From: an uncultured Lachnospiraceae bacterium
GTDB taxonomy: Bacteria; Bacillota; Clostridia; Lachnospirales; Lachnospiraceae
Assembly (NCBI GenBank): GCA_905233905.1
Contig: CAJOFN010000006.1
Location: 1 to 48,938 of the forward strand
DNA length: 48,938 bases
Reading direction: 5' to 3'
Under the pieces are notes generated by a model that was given only the letters and a program-made list of their open reading frames with translations, searched no databases and was not told the origin of the DNA. This document shows, in pieces, positions 26,579 through 34,694 of this stretch (the first letter of the stretch is position 1; every line of letters starts with the position of its first letter). The position numbers were made by a program, and so were the translations under genes.

Positions 26579-28216
26579 TCATTCTACGGACAGAACATAA
26601 TAATACACAGGCTGTCCGCCCTCTACAAGCTCTATCTCCATATTTGGATAAGCATCCCTTACTTTTTCAAAAAGCTTCTGTGAATCCTTCTTTTTTACAT
26701 CACTTCCGCTGTATAAGGTAATAAGCGCGGAATCCTCATCAACCATGGAAGCAAGCATGCCAAAAAGTGTCTTGTCTATCTTTTTTTCAACCGCAATGAT
26801 ACCGTCGTCTCCTATGCCCATATAATCTCCAGCAGAGATCTGCTTGCCTTCAATGTTGGTATCCCTTACGGCATAGGTGATCTCCCCGGAACGCACCAGG
26901 GTCATTTCCTCTTTCATGCGCTCCTCATTCTCCTCGGCGCTGTCTCCCGGAACATAGCTAATAAGAGCTGAAATCCCCTGAGGCATGGTCTTTGACGGAA
27001 GCACAAATACTTTTTTGTCCTCTGTAAGCTTTGCGGCCTGCTCGGCGGAAAGGATTATGTTTTTGTTGTTGGGAAGCACGAATACATTCCTGGCGTTTAC
27101 CTGGGAAATAGCATCCATGATATCCTCGGTACTGGGATTCATGGTCTGTCCGCCCTCTATCACATGATCCGCCCCAAGATCCTCAAAAACCTTCTTCATG
27201 CCCTCACCGGCGGAAACAGCCACAACTCCTGTCTCCTTTGGGGGCTCATCCGGCTTTTTGGTTTTGACGGGAGCCACCTCTTTAGGCTTTGCCGCTTCGG
27301 TTTTCTTTTCCTGCTTATCAAGCTTGGTATTGTCTATGGAAATGGATTTTATTACTCCGTTACGGAGTGCCTTTGTAATTATCCTTCCGGGGTCATTGGT
27401 AATGAGTCTTCCGATGTAGACATCATCCTCTCTTTCAAGATGTCCCCCGTCTCCAAGGGATTTCATGAAGTTCCTTAGATCCCTGCGGTCCTCATGGGTA
27501 TTGTAAGGATTGGGAATGAGTTCAAATTCCATTCTGTAAACAAAACGGCTTTCTGTAACGTCCTCTTCCTCCTTACCTGCTTCGGCAAGAGTTATATCCG
27601 TATCCTCACCTGAAAGAAATGCAAGGGCGCCTGAGAGAACCATGCAAAGCCCTTCTCCGCCTGAATCCACAACACCCGCCTCCTTCAGAACAGGAAGCAT
27701 TTCAGGGGTTTTGTCAAGCACAGCCTTACATTCACCCACAACCTCAGACAGAAACTCATAAACATCATCCGTGGTATCGGCAATCTCCAATGCCTTATCA
27801 GCGCCGGCTCTTGCCACTGTAAGGATGGTTCCCTCTTTTGGAGACATAACAGCTTTATAGGCAGTTTCAACCGCGCGCTGCGCAGCCTCGCACAACACCT
27901 CTACGCTTAAGGTCTCCTCGGTCTTGATCACCTTATTAAAGCCTCTGAAAAGCTGTGAAAGAATGACACCGGAATTACCCCTCGCCCCTCTTAAGCTGCC
28001 GGAGGAAATAGCCTTGCAGAGACTTTTCATATCCAGCTCATCCAAAGCATTGACTTCCTTTGCGGCGGCAAGGATGGTCATGGTCATATTCGTTCCCGTA
28101 TCGCCGTCCGGCACTGGAAAAACATTCAGCTCGTTTATATGATCCTTGTTGGCCTCAAGCTTCTTTGCCCCCGCAAGAAACATCTTTGAAAGCATCTGGG
28201 CATCAATATTGTTCAT
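26579..28216 (-). CDS. fakA: DAK2-domain protein, fatty acid kinase catalytic subunit (YloV/FakA type)
   Basis: A 545-residue protein with the DAK2 nucleotide-binding domain at the start (NVFPVPDGDTGTNMTMTI, GARGNSGVILSQLFRGF) and a long C-terminal half of the FakA/YloV kind (VVAVSAGEGMKKVFEDLGAD, NVFVLPNNKNI). A Lys/Pro/Glu-rich linker lies around residues 305-325. FakA phosphorylates fatty acids carried by DegV-type FakB proteins; a DegV-family gene and plsX occur in the same window. It follows gls24 by 16 bp. Confidence 0.9.
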   Translation of the reverse strand: MNNIDAQMLSKMFLAGAKKLEANKDHINELNVFPVPDGDTGTNMTMTILAAAKEVNALDELDMKSLCKAISSGSLRGARGNSGVILSQLFRGFNKVIKTEETLSVEVLCEAAQRAVETAYKAVMSPKEGTILTVARAGADKALEIADTTDDVYEFLSEVVGECKAVLDKTPEMLPVLKEAGVVDSGGEGLCMVLSGALAFLSGEDTDITLAEAGKEEEDVTESRFVYRMEFELIPNPYNTHEDRRDLRNFMKSLGDGGHLEREDDVYIGRLITNDPGRIITKALRNGVIKSISIDNTKLDKQEKKTEAAKPKEVAPVKTKKPDEPPKETGVVAVSAGEGMKKVFEDLGADHVIEGGQTMNPSTEDIMDAISQVNARNVFVLPNNKNIILSAEQAAKLTEDKKVFVLPSKTMPQGISALISYVPGDSAEENEERMKEEMTLVRSGEITYAVRDTNIEGKQISAGDYMGIGDDGIIAVEKKIDKTLFGMLASMVDEDSALITLYSGSDVKKKDSQKLFEKVRDAYPNMEIELVEGGQPVYYYVLSVE

Positions 28217-28232
28217 TATCTGTTTCCTCCCC

Positions 28233-28592
28233 TTAGTCGATCACCCGGATACCATCCACATAAATGTGAATATCCCCTACGTTCATACCCGAAAACTCTT
28301 CAAGCTTGTATTTAACTGTTGATATCAGATTATCCGCTACAGTTGCGATGCTTACACCATAAGAAATGATCACATGAAAATCCAGAGCTATCTCATTTTC
28401 ATCATTGATCCTGACATCTATTCCGTGACTGAGATAATCCTTTTTAAGAAGCTTTACAAGCCCGTCCTTAACATTGACCGCAGCCATGCCAACTATTCCT
28501 ACACATTCCACTGCCACTGTCCCCGCGTAAGTCGCGATCACATCCTTGTCAATGGTGATACTTCCAAGCTTTGTTTCTATCTGCCCTCGCAT
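28233..28592 (-). CDS. Asp23/Gls24 family protein
   Basis: A 119-residue protein of the Asp23/Gls24 family (KLGSITIDKDVIATYAGT, VGIVGMAAVNVKDG, IALDFHVIISYGVSI). Members are alkaline-shock or envelope-stress proteins anchored at the membrane; the gene usually precedes yloV/fakA. The ATG at 28592 is chosen because GGAGGTG lies 4 nt upstream; these bases also encode the last Met-Glu-Val of the permease-kinase. Its stop is one base before this ATG, so the two are probably translationally coupled. Confidence 0.9.
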   Translation of the reverse strand: MRGQIETKLGSITIDKDVIATYAGTVAVECVGIVGMAAVNVKDGLVKLLKKDYLSHGIDVRINDENEIALDFHVIISYGVSIATVADNLISTVKYKLEEFSGMNVGDIHIYVDGIRVID

Positions 28593-28593
28593 G

Positions 28594-31503
28594 CTACACC
28601 TCCATCCCAAGCACTTCGCTTAAGGTTTCCTTTATCATATCCAAATTGATGGGCTTTGAAATATGCCCGTTCATTCCCGCGTCATGAGCCTTCTTTACAT
28701 CCTCCGCAAAAGCATTTGCTGTCATCGCGACTATGGGAACACTCGCCAAAGCCTCATCATCAAGCTTTCTTATGGTACGCGCTGCCTCATATCCGTCCAT
28801 GACCGGCATCTGGATATCCATAAGCACCACATCATAATAGCCCGGTCTTGAAGCGGAAACCTTTTCCACGGCAACCTTTCCATTTTCCGCGCTTTCCACC
28901 TCAAAGCCCACGCCAGTAAGTATCATGGTCGCTATCTCCCTGTTGATCTCCATATCATCGGTAAGAAGTACCCTCTTTCCCGCAAACAGGTTCTTATCGT
29001 CCTGGGGCTTTTTGTTCTTTTTGCTTTCGGCCTTTTGAATCGTCTCCTTATCCTGAAGCGCAAAGCTGATATTTATAACGAAGGTGGTTCCCTTCTGCGG
29101 AGCCGTGATAACTTCAATGGTACCGCCCATCATATCGACAATGCTCTTTGTGATAGCCATTCCAAGTCCGGTACCCTGTATCTCATTTACGGTTTCATTA
29201 TTTTCCCTCTCATAAGCCTCAAATACCTTCTCGGCAAATTTCTTTGTCATGCCAATTCCGGTATCGCTTACCCTTAATTCGTAGGTTCCGTAGTCCTCCC
29301 TTTCGTCATCTAACTCCTTTAATACAACCTTTACATCCCCGTGTTCGGGAGTAAACTTATAGGCATTGGAAACAAGATTTAAAAGCACCCTGTTCAGCCT
29401 GTTCTTATCACACATTACATAAGGGTCAGAAACCCCCGATGTATCCACGGTATAATTGATATGCTTTTCGCGCATCTGTGTCGCAAACATATCCCTGACT
29501 TCACTTAGCGCCTTTACCAGATTAGCCGGCGCCGGCTCCAGATCTATCTTGCCGCTTTCTATCCGGCTCATTTCCAGAACATCATTGATAAGCGCTAAAA
29601 GATGCTGACTTGAATCCGCGATCTTGGACATGTAATCCCGCAGCGTATCCGCATCCGCGTCCTCCCTTTCGGCAAGGGTTGTATACCCGATTATGGCGTT
29701 CATGGGTGTGCGGATATCATGTGACATATTGGAGAAAAATACACTCTTTGTCTTGTTCTTCTCCTCGGCTACAAGCTTCTCAACCTCCATCTCTTTTTCA
29801 CGCCTCGACATGATATTGTAGATGGACAGCATGATCCCAAGAGCCATGACAATTATCAGCATCTGTATGACACTGTTTCGGATAAGAAGCCTGTCAGCCT
29901 CCATGAGCTCTTCTTCTATAAATCTTGCAGCTTCCTCCAGAACACGAAGAGAGCTTGTAGGATTGACATATTCATAATAATGTGTAATATCAGCGGCAAG
30001 ATTCCTTGTCATATCCGTGGTGGCATTTCTGATCCACATAAGTGACGCGAAAAATATCAGGAATAAAAGTCCTATCCATACAACTGTAGTTTTGCCGAAT
30101 TTATGCTCCTCGTCCTTTGAGAAAATTGTTCTGAAATAGACAAAGCCTAAAATACTCCAAAGCGTCAGTATGAGGTAGGATTCCGTAGCCATGGCTCCGG
30201 CTGCTATGGACATAAAATACAGGAAGAACAGTACGGAAACACCCATGCCGAAAAGCCCGGTGAATCTGTAAACGCTGTCATTATTGTCCTTTGCGTTCTT
30301 GTATGCCGCCGCGCTGGTATAAAAGTAGGTGACGATGGCACAAATTGTATTTACATCCACGATCCACCCAATGGCGGTCCTTCCCACAAAAGGAATGAGC
30401 ATGGAGATCGCCATGATAAAACGAAAGGCGTTGTCAGGTGTGCGTTCGTGGTTAAGATGTAAAAACCATTCCGGCAGCATGCCCCTTTTTGACATGGAAT
30501 ACATAAGACGGCTTGCGGCTATGGAATTGCCCATCAGCCCTGTAATAATGGCGGCAAAGGCGGCAAATCCCAATATTACCACTCCCCTGTGTCCAAGGGC
30601 ACTGCTTGCGGCATAAAATGTAGGCAGTCCCTTAAGCCCCTCCATTTTTGAAAGCCTTGCCATATACTCGCCCCAGTCCATATATTCCGTATGCGCCGCA
30701 ATGACAGCCATATAATTAAGCATGATATATGACAGAACCCCGGTCAGAAGCGCCGCGAATAAAACATATATTACCTTTTTGGTGGAAAACTTAAAGCCCG
30801 AAGCGGAGTTTGATACGGACTCAAAGCCCACAAACGCCCAGGGTGAAAGGCAGATTATTGTTACGATCTGGCTCAAGGGAGACTTTCCATTTACCGCGAA
30901 ATCACTGTCATTAGCCAAAGCCTGTACCGCACCGCCCATATTTGCAGCGGCAAGGGTACATATGACTATCCCCACAAATAATGTAACGGCAAGTATCACC
31001 ATAGTAAGAGCGGAAATCCTCTTGCCATATGAGCAAATACATCCTACAATCAGTATCGCTGACCAGGACAAAAGCATTTCCCCGAAATACACCTCATAGC
31101 CTAAAAGCGTATAATGAAAACCAAACTCAAAAACATCACCTAAAAGATTCCGGGCGATCAAAGGAAGCGCCGTGGCATTTGCCCAGATTATCGCCATGTA
31201 TACAAGAAGCAGAAACCATGATGCCAGATAGCCGTGGTCATAACCAAAGGTCTTTACAGTATATGTAAGAGTGCCGCCGGCATCCTGATATTTATTCATC
31301 ATGTAGTGATAATTCATGCCGATGATGAGCATGATAACAGCACCTATGGAAAGTCCTATTGCCGTTCCAAGAGGTCCCGCAGCCGGAAGAAATGTGGTTC
31401 CCGGCATCACAAAAGCACCCCAGCCTACTGCGCACCCAAAGGACAGCGCCCATACAGACACGGGTGATAAATATTTTTGTAATTGTTTTTCTTCTGTTTC
31501 CAT
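28594..31503 (-). CDS. amino acid permease (APC)-hybrid histidine kinase-receiver fusion protein
   Basis: A 969-residue single reading frame. Residues 1-490 look like an APC-superfamily transporter with about 13 membrane segments (GCAVGWGAFVMPGTTF in TM1). A loop of about 50 residues (492-543) and one more membrane segment (544-564) follow, then a linker helix. The kinase has the H-box with His595 in FFSNMSHDIRTPMN, N-box Asn709/713, DTGIGM at 747 and GTGLGMA at 777. A receiver domain (about 842-969) has Asp849/850, phospho-acceptor Asp896 in LMDIQMP, Thr928 and Lys950. An even membrane-segment count puts the kinase inside. It probably couples amino acid transport or binding to phosphorelay; output partner unknown. 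Confidence 0.93.
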   Translation of the reverse strand: METEEKQLQKYLSPVSVWALSFGCAVGWGAFVMPGTTFLPAAGPLGTAIGLSIGAVIMLIIGMNYHYMMNKYQDAGGTLTYTVKTFGYDHGYLASWFLLLVYMAIIWANATALPLIARNLLGDVFEFGFHYTLLGYEVYFGEMLLSWSAILIVGCICSYGKRISALTMVILAVTLFVGIVICTLAAANMGGAVQALANDSDFAVNGKSPLSQIVTIICLSPWAFVGFESVSNSASGFKFSTKKVIYVLFAALLTGVLSYIMLNYMAVIAAHTEYMDWGEYMARLSKMEGLKGLPTFYAASSALGHRGVVILGFAAFAAIITGLMGNSIAASRLMYSMSKRGMLPEWFLHLNHERTPDNAFRFIMAISMLIPFVGRTAIGWIVDVNTICAIVTYFYTSAAAYKNAKDNNDSVYRFTGLFGMGVSVLFFLYFMSIAAGAMATESYLILTLWSILGFVYFRTIFSKDEEHKFGKTTVVWIGLLFLIFFASLMWIRNATTDMTRNLAADITHYYEYVNPTSSLRVLEEAARFIEEELMEADRLLIRNSVIQMLIIVMALGIMLSIYNIMSRREKEMEVEKLVAEEKNKTKSVFFSNMSHDIRTPMNAIIGYTTLAEREDADADTLRDYMSKIADSSQHLLALINDVLEMSRIESGKIDLEPAPANLVKALSEVRDMFATQMREKHINYTVDTSGVSDPYVMCDKNRLNRVLLNLVSNAYKFTPEHGDVKVVLKELDDEREDYGTYELRVSDTGIGMTKKFAEKVFEAYERENNETVNEIQGTGLGMAITKSIVDMMGGTIEVITAPQKGTTFVINISFALQDKETIQKAESKKNKKPQDDKNLFAGKRVLLTDDMEINREIATMILTGVGFEVESAENGKVAVEKVSASRPGYYDVVLMDIQMPVMDGYEAARTIRKLDDEALASVPIVAMTANAFAEDVKKAHDAGMNGHISKPINLDMIKETLSEVLGMEV

Positions 31504-31546
31504 AAACTATACTGCTTTTCTACAGCAAACTCATCGCCACTCTATG

Positions 31547-31575
31547 ATTTTATCACTCCAACCCCGGCTTGACAA
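31547..31575 (-). promoter_or_regulatory. promoter of the permease-kinase operon
   Basis: On the minus strand TTGTCA (31570-31575) and TAAAAT (31547-31552) are separated by 17 nt. Transcription would begin near 31540, 37 nt before the ATG at 31503. The ribosome site there is weak. The -35 bases overlap those of the plus-strand xth promoter. Confidence 0.7.
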
Positions 31576-31597
31576 TATCGCCAAACCACATTATCAT
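31569..31597 (+). promoter_or_regulatory. promoter of xth
   Basis: A perfect TTGACA (31569-31574) is followed after 17 nt by TATCAT (31592-31597, five of six consensus). Transcription would begin near 31604, giving a leader of about 160 nt that contains the nested inverted repeats. The -35 shares bases with the -35 of the divergent permease-kinase promoter, so both cannot be occupied at once. Confidence 0.7.
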
Positions 31598-31616
31598 TTT
31601 TTGTGGTATAGGTAAG

Positions 31617-31702
31617 CTGTGGGGCGCCAGTACAGGACTCGTGCTTGCTGTATGAGTCCTGTACTGGCAGCCAAAATTACTTGCAATCCTACTGCCCCAC
31701 AG
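31617..31702 (+). repeat. nested inverted repeats in the xth leader (possible structured RNA)
   Basis: The outer arms CTGTGGGGC (31617-31625) and GCCCCACAG (31694-31702) are a perfect 9-bp match. Immediately inside the left arm, GCCAGTACAGGACTC (31626-31640) pairs perfectly with GAGTCCTGTACTGGC (31654-31668), a 15-bp stem with a 13-nt loop. A 25-nt A/T-rich stretch joins the second inner arm to the second outer arm. No T tract follows on either strand, so this is not a standard terminator. Confidence 0.75.
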
Positions 31703-31763
31703 AGCGGCAGCAGCCAGTAACCCAACAAACCAACTACCTAAACAAATGAAAGGAACAAAACCC

Positions 31764-32525
31764 ATGCCTGCAAAACTGATCTCCTGGAACGTAAACGGCC
31801 TCCGCGCCTGCATCAAAAAAGGCTTTCTCGACTCCTTCAACTCCTTTGACGCCGACATCTTTGCCATCCAGGAAAGCAAGCTCTCCGAAGGCCAGATAGA
31901 TCTCGACCTCCCCGGCTACAAACAATACTGGAACTACGCCGAAAAAAAAGGCTACTCCGGAACTGCCATTTTTACAAAACAAGAACCTCTTAACGTATCC
32001 TACGGCATAGACATCCCCGAGCACGACCACGAAGGCAGGGTAATAACCGCGGAATATGATAATTATTACTTCGTCTGCTGCTATACCCCCAACTCCAAAC
32101 AAAAGCTTGAACGCCTCTCCTACCGCATGGAATGGGAGGATGCCTTCAGAGCCTATCTTTTGTCTTTAGACTCCAAAAAACCGGTGATCCTCTGCGGCGA
32201 TTTAAATGTTGCCCACGAAGAGATAGATCTCAAAAACCCCAAGACCAACCGCCACAACGCCGGCTTCACCGATGAAGAACGCGCTAAAATGACCGAACTC
32301 CTAAACGCCGGATTTACCGACACCTTCAGGCATTTTTATCCTGATGCTCAGGGGATTTACTCCTGGTGGTCCTACCGCTTTCAGGCACGCGCCAAGAACG
32401 CGGGCTGGCGTATAGATTACTTCATTACTTCAAGCAGCATCGACGGCAGCTTGAAGGACGCCCATATCCATACGGATATCTTAGGCAGCGACCACTGCCC
32501 CGTGGAGCTTCTGATCGACCTTTAA
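31764..32525 (+). CDS. xth: exodeoxyribonuclease III (AP endonuclease family)
   Basis: A 253-residue exonuclease III/ExoA-like enzyme: ISWNVNGLRACIKKGF at the start, FAIQESKL with the metal-binding Glu, YRMEWEDAF, LCGDLNVAHEEIDL, and the C-terminal RIDYFITS and GSDHCPVEL with the catalytic Asp-His. It cuts DNA at abasic sites for base excision repair. The ATG at 31764 is chosen because AAAGGA precedes it; the ATG at 31746 has no such site. Convergent with ilvA, 3 bp between stops. Confidence 0.95.
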   Translation: MPAKLISWNVNGLRACIKKGFLDSFNSFDADIFAIQESKLSEGQIDLDLPGYKQYWNYAEKKGYSGTAIFTKQEPLNVSYGIDIPEHDHEGRVITAEYDNYYFVCCYTPNSKQKLERLSYRMEWEDAFRAYLLSLDSKKPVILCGDLNVAHEEIDLKNPKTNRHNAGFTDEERAKMTELLNAGFTDTFRHFYPDAQGIYSWWSYRFQARAKNAGWRIDYFITSSSIDGSLKDAHIHTDILGSDHCPVELLIDL

Positions 32526-32528
32526 AAA

Positions 32529-33743
32529 TTAAAGGCTTGTCCTGACGATCTTCGGCTTGTAGCCTCCGTCTGCCAATGCGTCCATTATCTGGCTCTTGTG
32601 AGCAGTTCCAAATGCTTCAAGGGTTATGCGAAGCTCAACCTCAACGCTCCGGTTGGTGGTAACAAACTGGTTATGCTCCAATTTTATTACATTTCCGGAA
32701 TGTTTTGCTATAAGTCCGGATACAGCCGCAAGCTCTCCGGGCTTGTCCGGCAGGAGTACGGATACCGTAAATATCCGGTCCCTGAATATCAGTCCCTGCT
32801 GTACCACCGAGGACATGGTTATCACATCCATGTTACCGCCGCTTAATATGGCAACAATATTTTTTTCTTTTATGTCATCCAGATGTGAAAGAGCCGCCAC
32901 CGTAAGGAGTCCGGAGTTTTCCACCACCATCTTATGGCTTTCAACCATGTCAAGGAACGCCACGACTAACTCATCATCAGTTACGGTTATCACCCCGTCT
33001 AAATTTTTCTGGATGTAGGGGAATATCTTTTCTCCCGGTGTCTTTACCGCGGTACCGTCTGCTATGGTATTGATCTCGGATAAGGTAGTCACCTTTCCGT
33101 TCTGAAGGGAAATCTGCATGCAGTTTGCCCCTGCAGGCTCTACTCCTATCACCTTGATCCTTGGATTAAATATTTTTGCGAGAGTGGAAACACCGCAGGC
33201 AAGCCCGCCTCCGCCAATGGGGACAAGGATCATGTCAACTAAGGGAAGATCCTTTAATATCTCCATTCCGATGGTGCCCTGTCCTGTAGCCACTGCCTCA
33301 TCATCAAAGGGATGGATAAATGTAAGCCCCTTTTCCTCCGCCAGCTCATAGGCCTTCTCGCAGGCCTCATCATATACATCGCCATAAAGTACAACCTCAG
33401 CTCCGTATGCCTTGGTACGGTTCACCTTGATAAGAGGGGTTGTGGTAGGCATAACTATGGTAGCGTTTACGCCATAGCGTTTGGCAGCGTAAGCAACGCC
33501 CTGCGCATGGTTCCCCGCGGAAGCCGTAATAAGCCCCCTGCCCCTTTCCTCATCTGAAAGAGTAGATATCTTGTAATACGCGCCCCTGACCTTGTACGCG
33601 CCTGTATACTGCATGTTTTCAGGCTTGAAATAAACATTATTCCCAACCTTTTCTGAAAAATGCTCACTGTATATCAGCTTCGTCTCCAACGTAACCTGTG
33701 AAACAAGCTTCGCCGCTTCCTCAAATTCCTTTTTACCCAGCAT
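32529..33743 (-). CDS. ilvA: threonine ammonia-lyase with C-terminal ACT-like domain
   Basis: A 404-residue PLP enzyme. The PLP lysine is in YTGAYKVRGAYYK, the substrate loop in ASAGNHAQG, and the phosphate-binding glycine loop in PIGGGGLACG. The last 75-80 residues (FTVSVLLPDKPGELAAVSGLIAKH) form an ACT-type regulatory domain. It deaminates threonine to 2-oxobutanoate; biosynthetic IlvA and catabolic TdcB types are hard to separate by eye. The ATG at 33743 is chosen because AAGGGAGAG precedes it; it overlaps the ftsY stop by 11 bp. Confidence 0.92.
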   Translation of the reverse strand: MLGKKEFEEAAKLVSQVTLETKLIYSEHFSEKVGNNVYFKPENMQYTGAYKVRGAYYKISTLSDEERGRGLITASAGNHAQGVAYAAKRYGVNATIVMPTTTPLIKVNRTKAYGAEVVLYGDVYDEACEKAYELAEEKGLTFIHPFDDEAVATGQGTIGMEILKDLPLVDMILVPIGGGGLACGVSTLAKIFNPRIKVIGVEPAGANCMQISLQNGKVTTLSEINTIADGTAVKTPGEKIFPYIQKNLDGVITVTDDELVVAFLDMVESHKMVVENSGLLTVAALSHLDDIKEKNIVAILSGGNMDVITMSSVVQQGLIFRDRIFTVSVLLPDKPGELAAVSGLIAKHSGNVIKLEHNQFVTTNRSVEVELRITLEAFGTAHKSQIMDALADGGYKPKIVRTSL

Positions 33744-34689
33744 TGAACTCTCCCTTTTCATTCATCTTAACATCGAACAAAGCCTCGATGAATGACATTG
33801 TGTTAAACTTTTGCAGATCCTCTATGGACTCACCAACTCCGATGTATTTTACCGGAATGTTAAGCTCTGACTGAATGGCAATGGCTATGCCGCCCTTTGC
33901 CGTGCCGTCCATCTTGGTAAGCACTATGCCCGTAACATCGCATACACTTGAAAACTCCCTTGCCTGATTAATGGCATTCTGCCCCGTGGTAGCATCCAAA
34001 ACCACAAGGGTTTCACGGTATGCGTTCGGAAATTCCCGGTCAATGATCCGGTTCATCTTTTCCAGCTCATTCATAAGATTTTTTTTGTTGTGCAGGCGCC
34101 CGGCAGTATCTACAAGAAGCACATCTGCTCCCCTTGCCTTTGCCGCCGAAACCGCGTCAAATACCACTGCCGCCGGGTCGCTGCCCTCTGCTCCGGATAT
34201 CAGATCTACTCCGGCACGCCTGGTCCAGGCTTCAAGCTGTCCTCCTGCCGCTGCCCTGAAGGTATCCGCCGCAGCCACTAAGACCTTTTTATTCATGCCC
34301 TTAAGCTTGGAGGCAAGCTTTCCTATGGTGGTTGTCTTTCCTACGCCGTTTACGCCTATTACAAAGACAACGGAGGTCTCATTCTCATAACGGTATGCCG
34401 CGTCGCCTATATGCATCTTCTGCATCATGCTCATGATGAGGATGTCCTTGCAGTCGTAAGGCTCGGTAATATGCTGCCGCAATACCTCTTCCTTTAACTC
34501 CTCAAGTATCTCCTCGGTGGTGCGCACGCCGATGTCACCGGAAATAAGTATCTCCTCCAGCTCATCATAGAAATCATCATCTATGTTGCTGAAGCTTTGA
34601 AAGACCCTGTCAATGCCCTTTACAAATGTCTCCCTGGTCTTGGTAAGTCCGGAAAACAGCCGGGCAAAAAATCCCTTTTTTTCTTCCAT
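33733..34689 (-). CDS. ftsY: signal recognition particle receptor FtsY
   Basis: A 318-residue SRP GTPase with a short N-terminal region (MEEKKGFFARLFSGLTKTRE), the helical N domain, and the G domain: P-loop GVNGVGKTT at 112-120, DTAGRLHNK and TKMDGTAKGG. It docks ribosome-SRP complexes at the membrane. Directly downstream of smc (5-bp gap), as in Bacillus. Confidence 0.97.
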   Translation of the reverse strand: MEEKKGFFARLFSGLTKTRETFVKGIDRVFQSFSNIDDDFYDELEEILISGDIGVRTTEEILEELKEEVLRQHITEPYDCKDILIMSMMQKMHIGDAAYRYENETSVVFVIGVNGVGKTTTIGKLASKLKGMNKKVLVAAADTFRAAAGGQLEAWTRRAGVDLISGAEGSDPAAVVFDAVSAAKARGADVLLVDTAGRLHNKKNLMNELEKMNRIIDREFPNAYRETLVVLDATTGQNAINQAREFSSVCDVTGIVLTKMDGTAKGGIAIAIQSELNIPVKYIGVGESIEDLQKFNTMSFIEALFDVKMNEKGEFNAG

Positions 34690-34694
34690 CTGTT

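Noticed and set aside
31626..31668. 15-bp hairpin as a terminator for xth or the kinase gene
   Set aside because: It lies upstream of both genes, and neither strand has a T tract after the stem.
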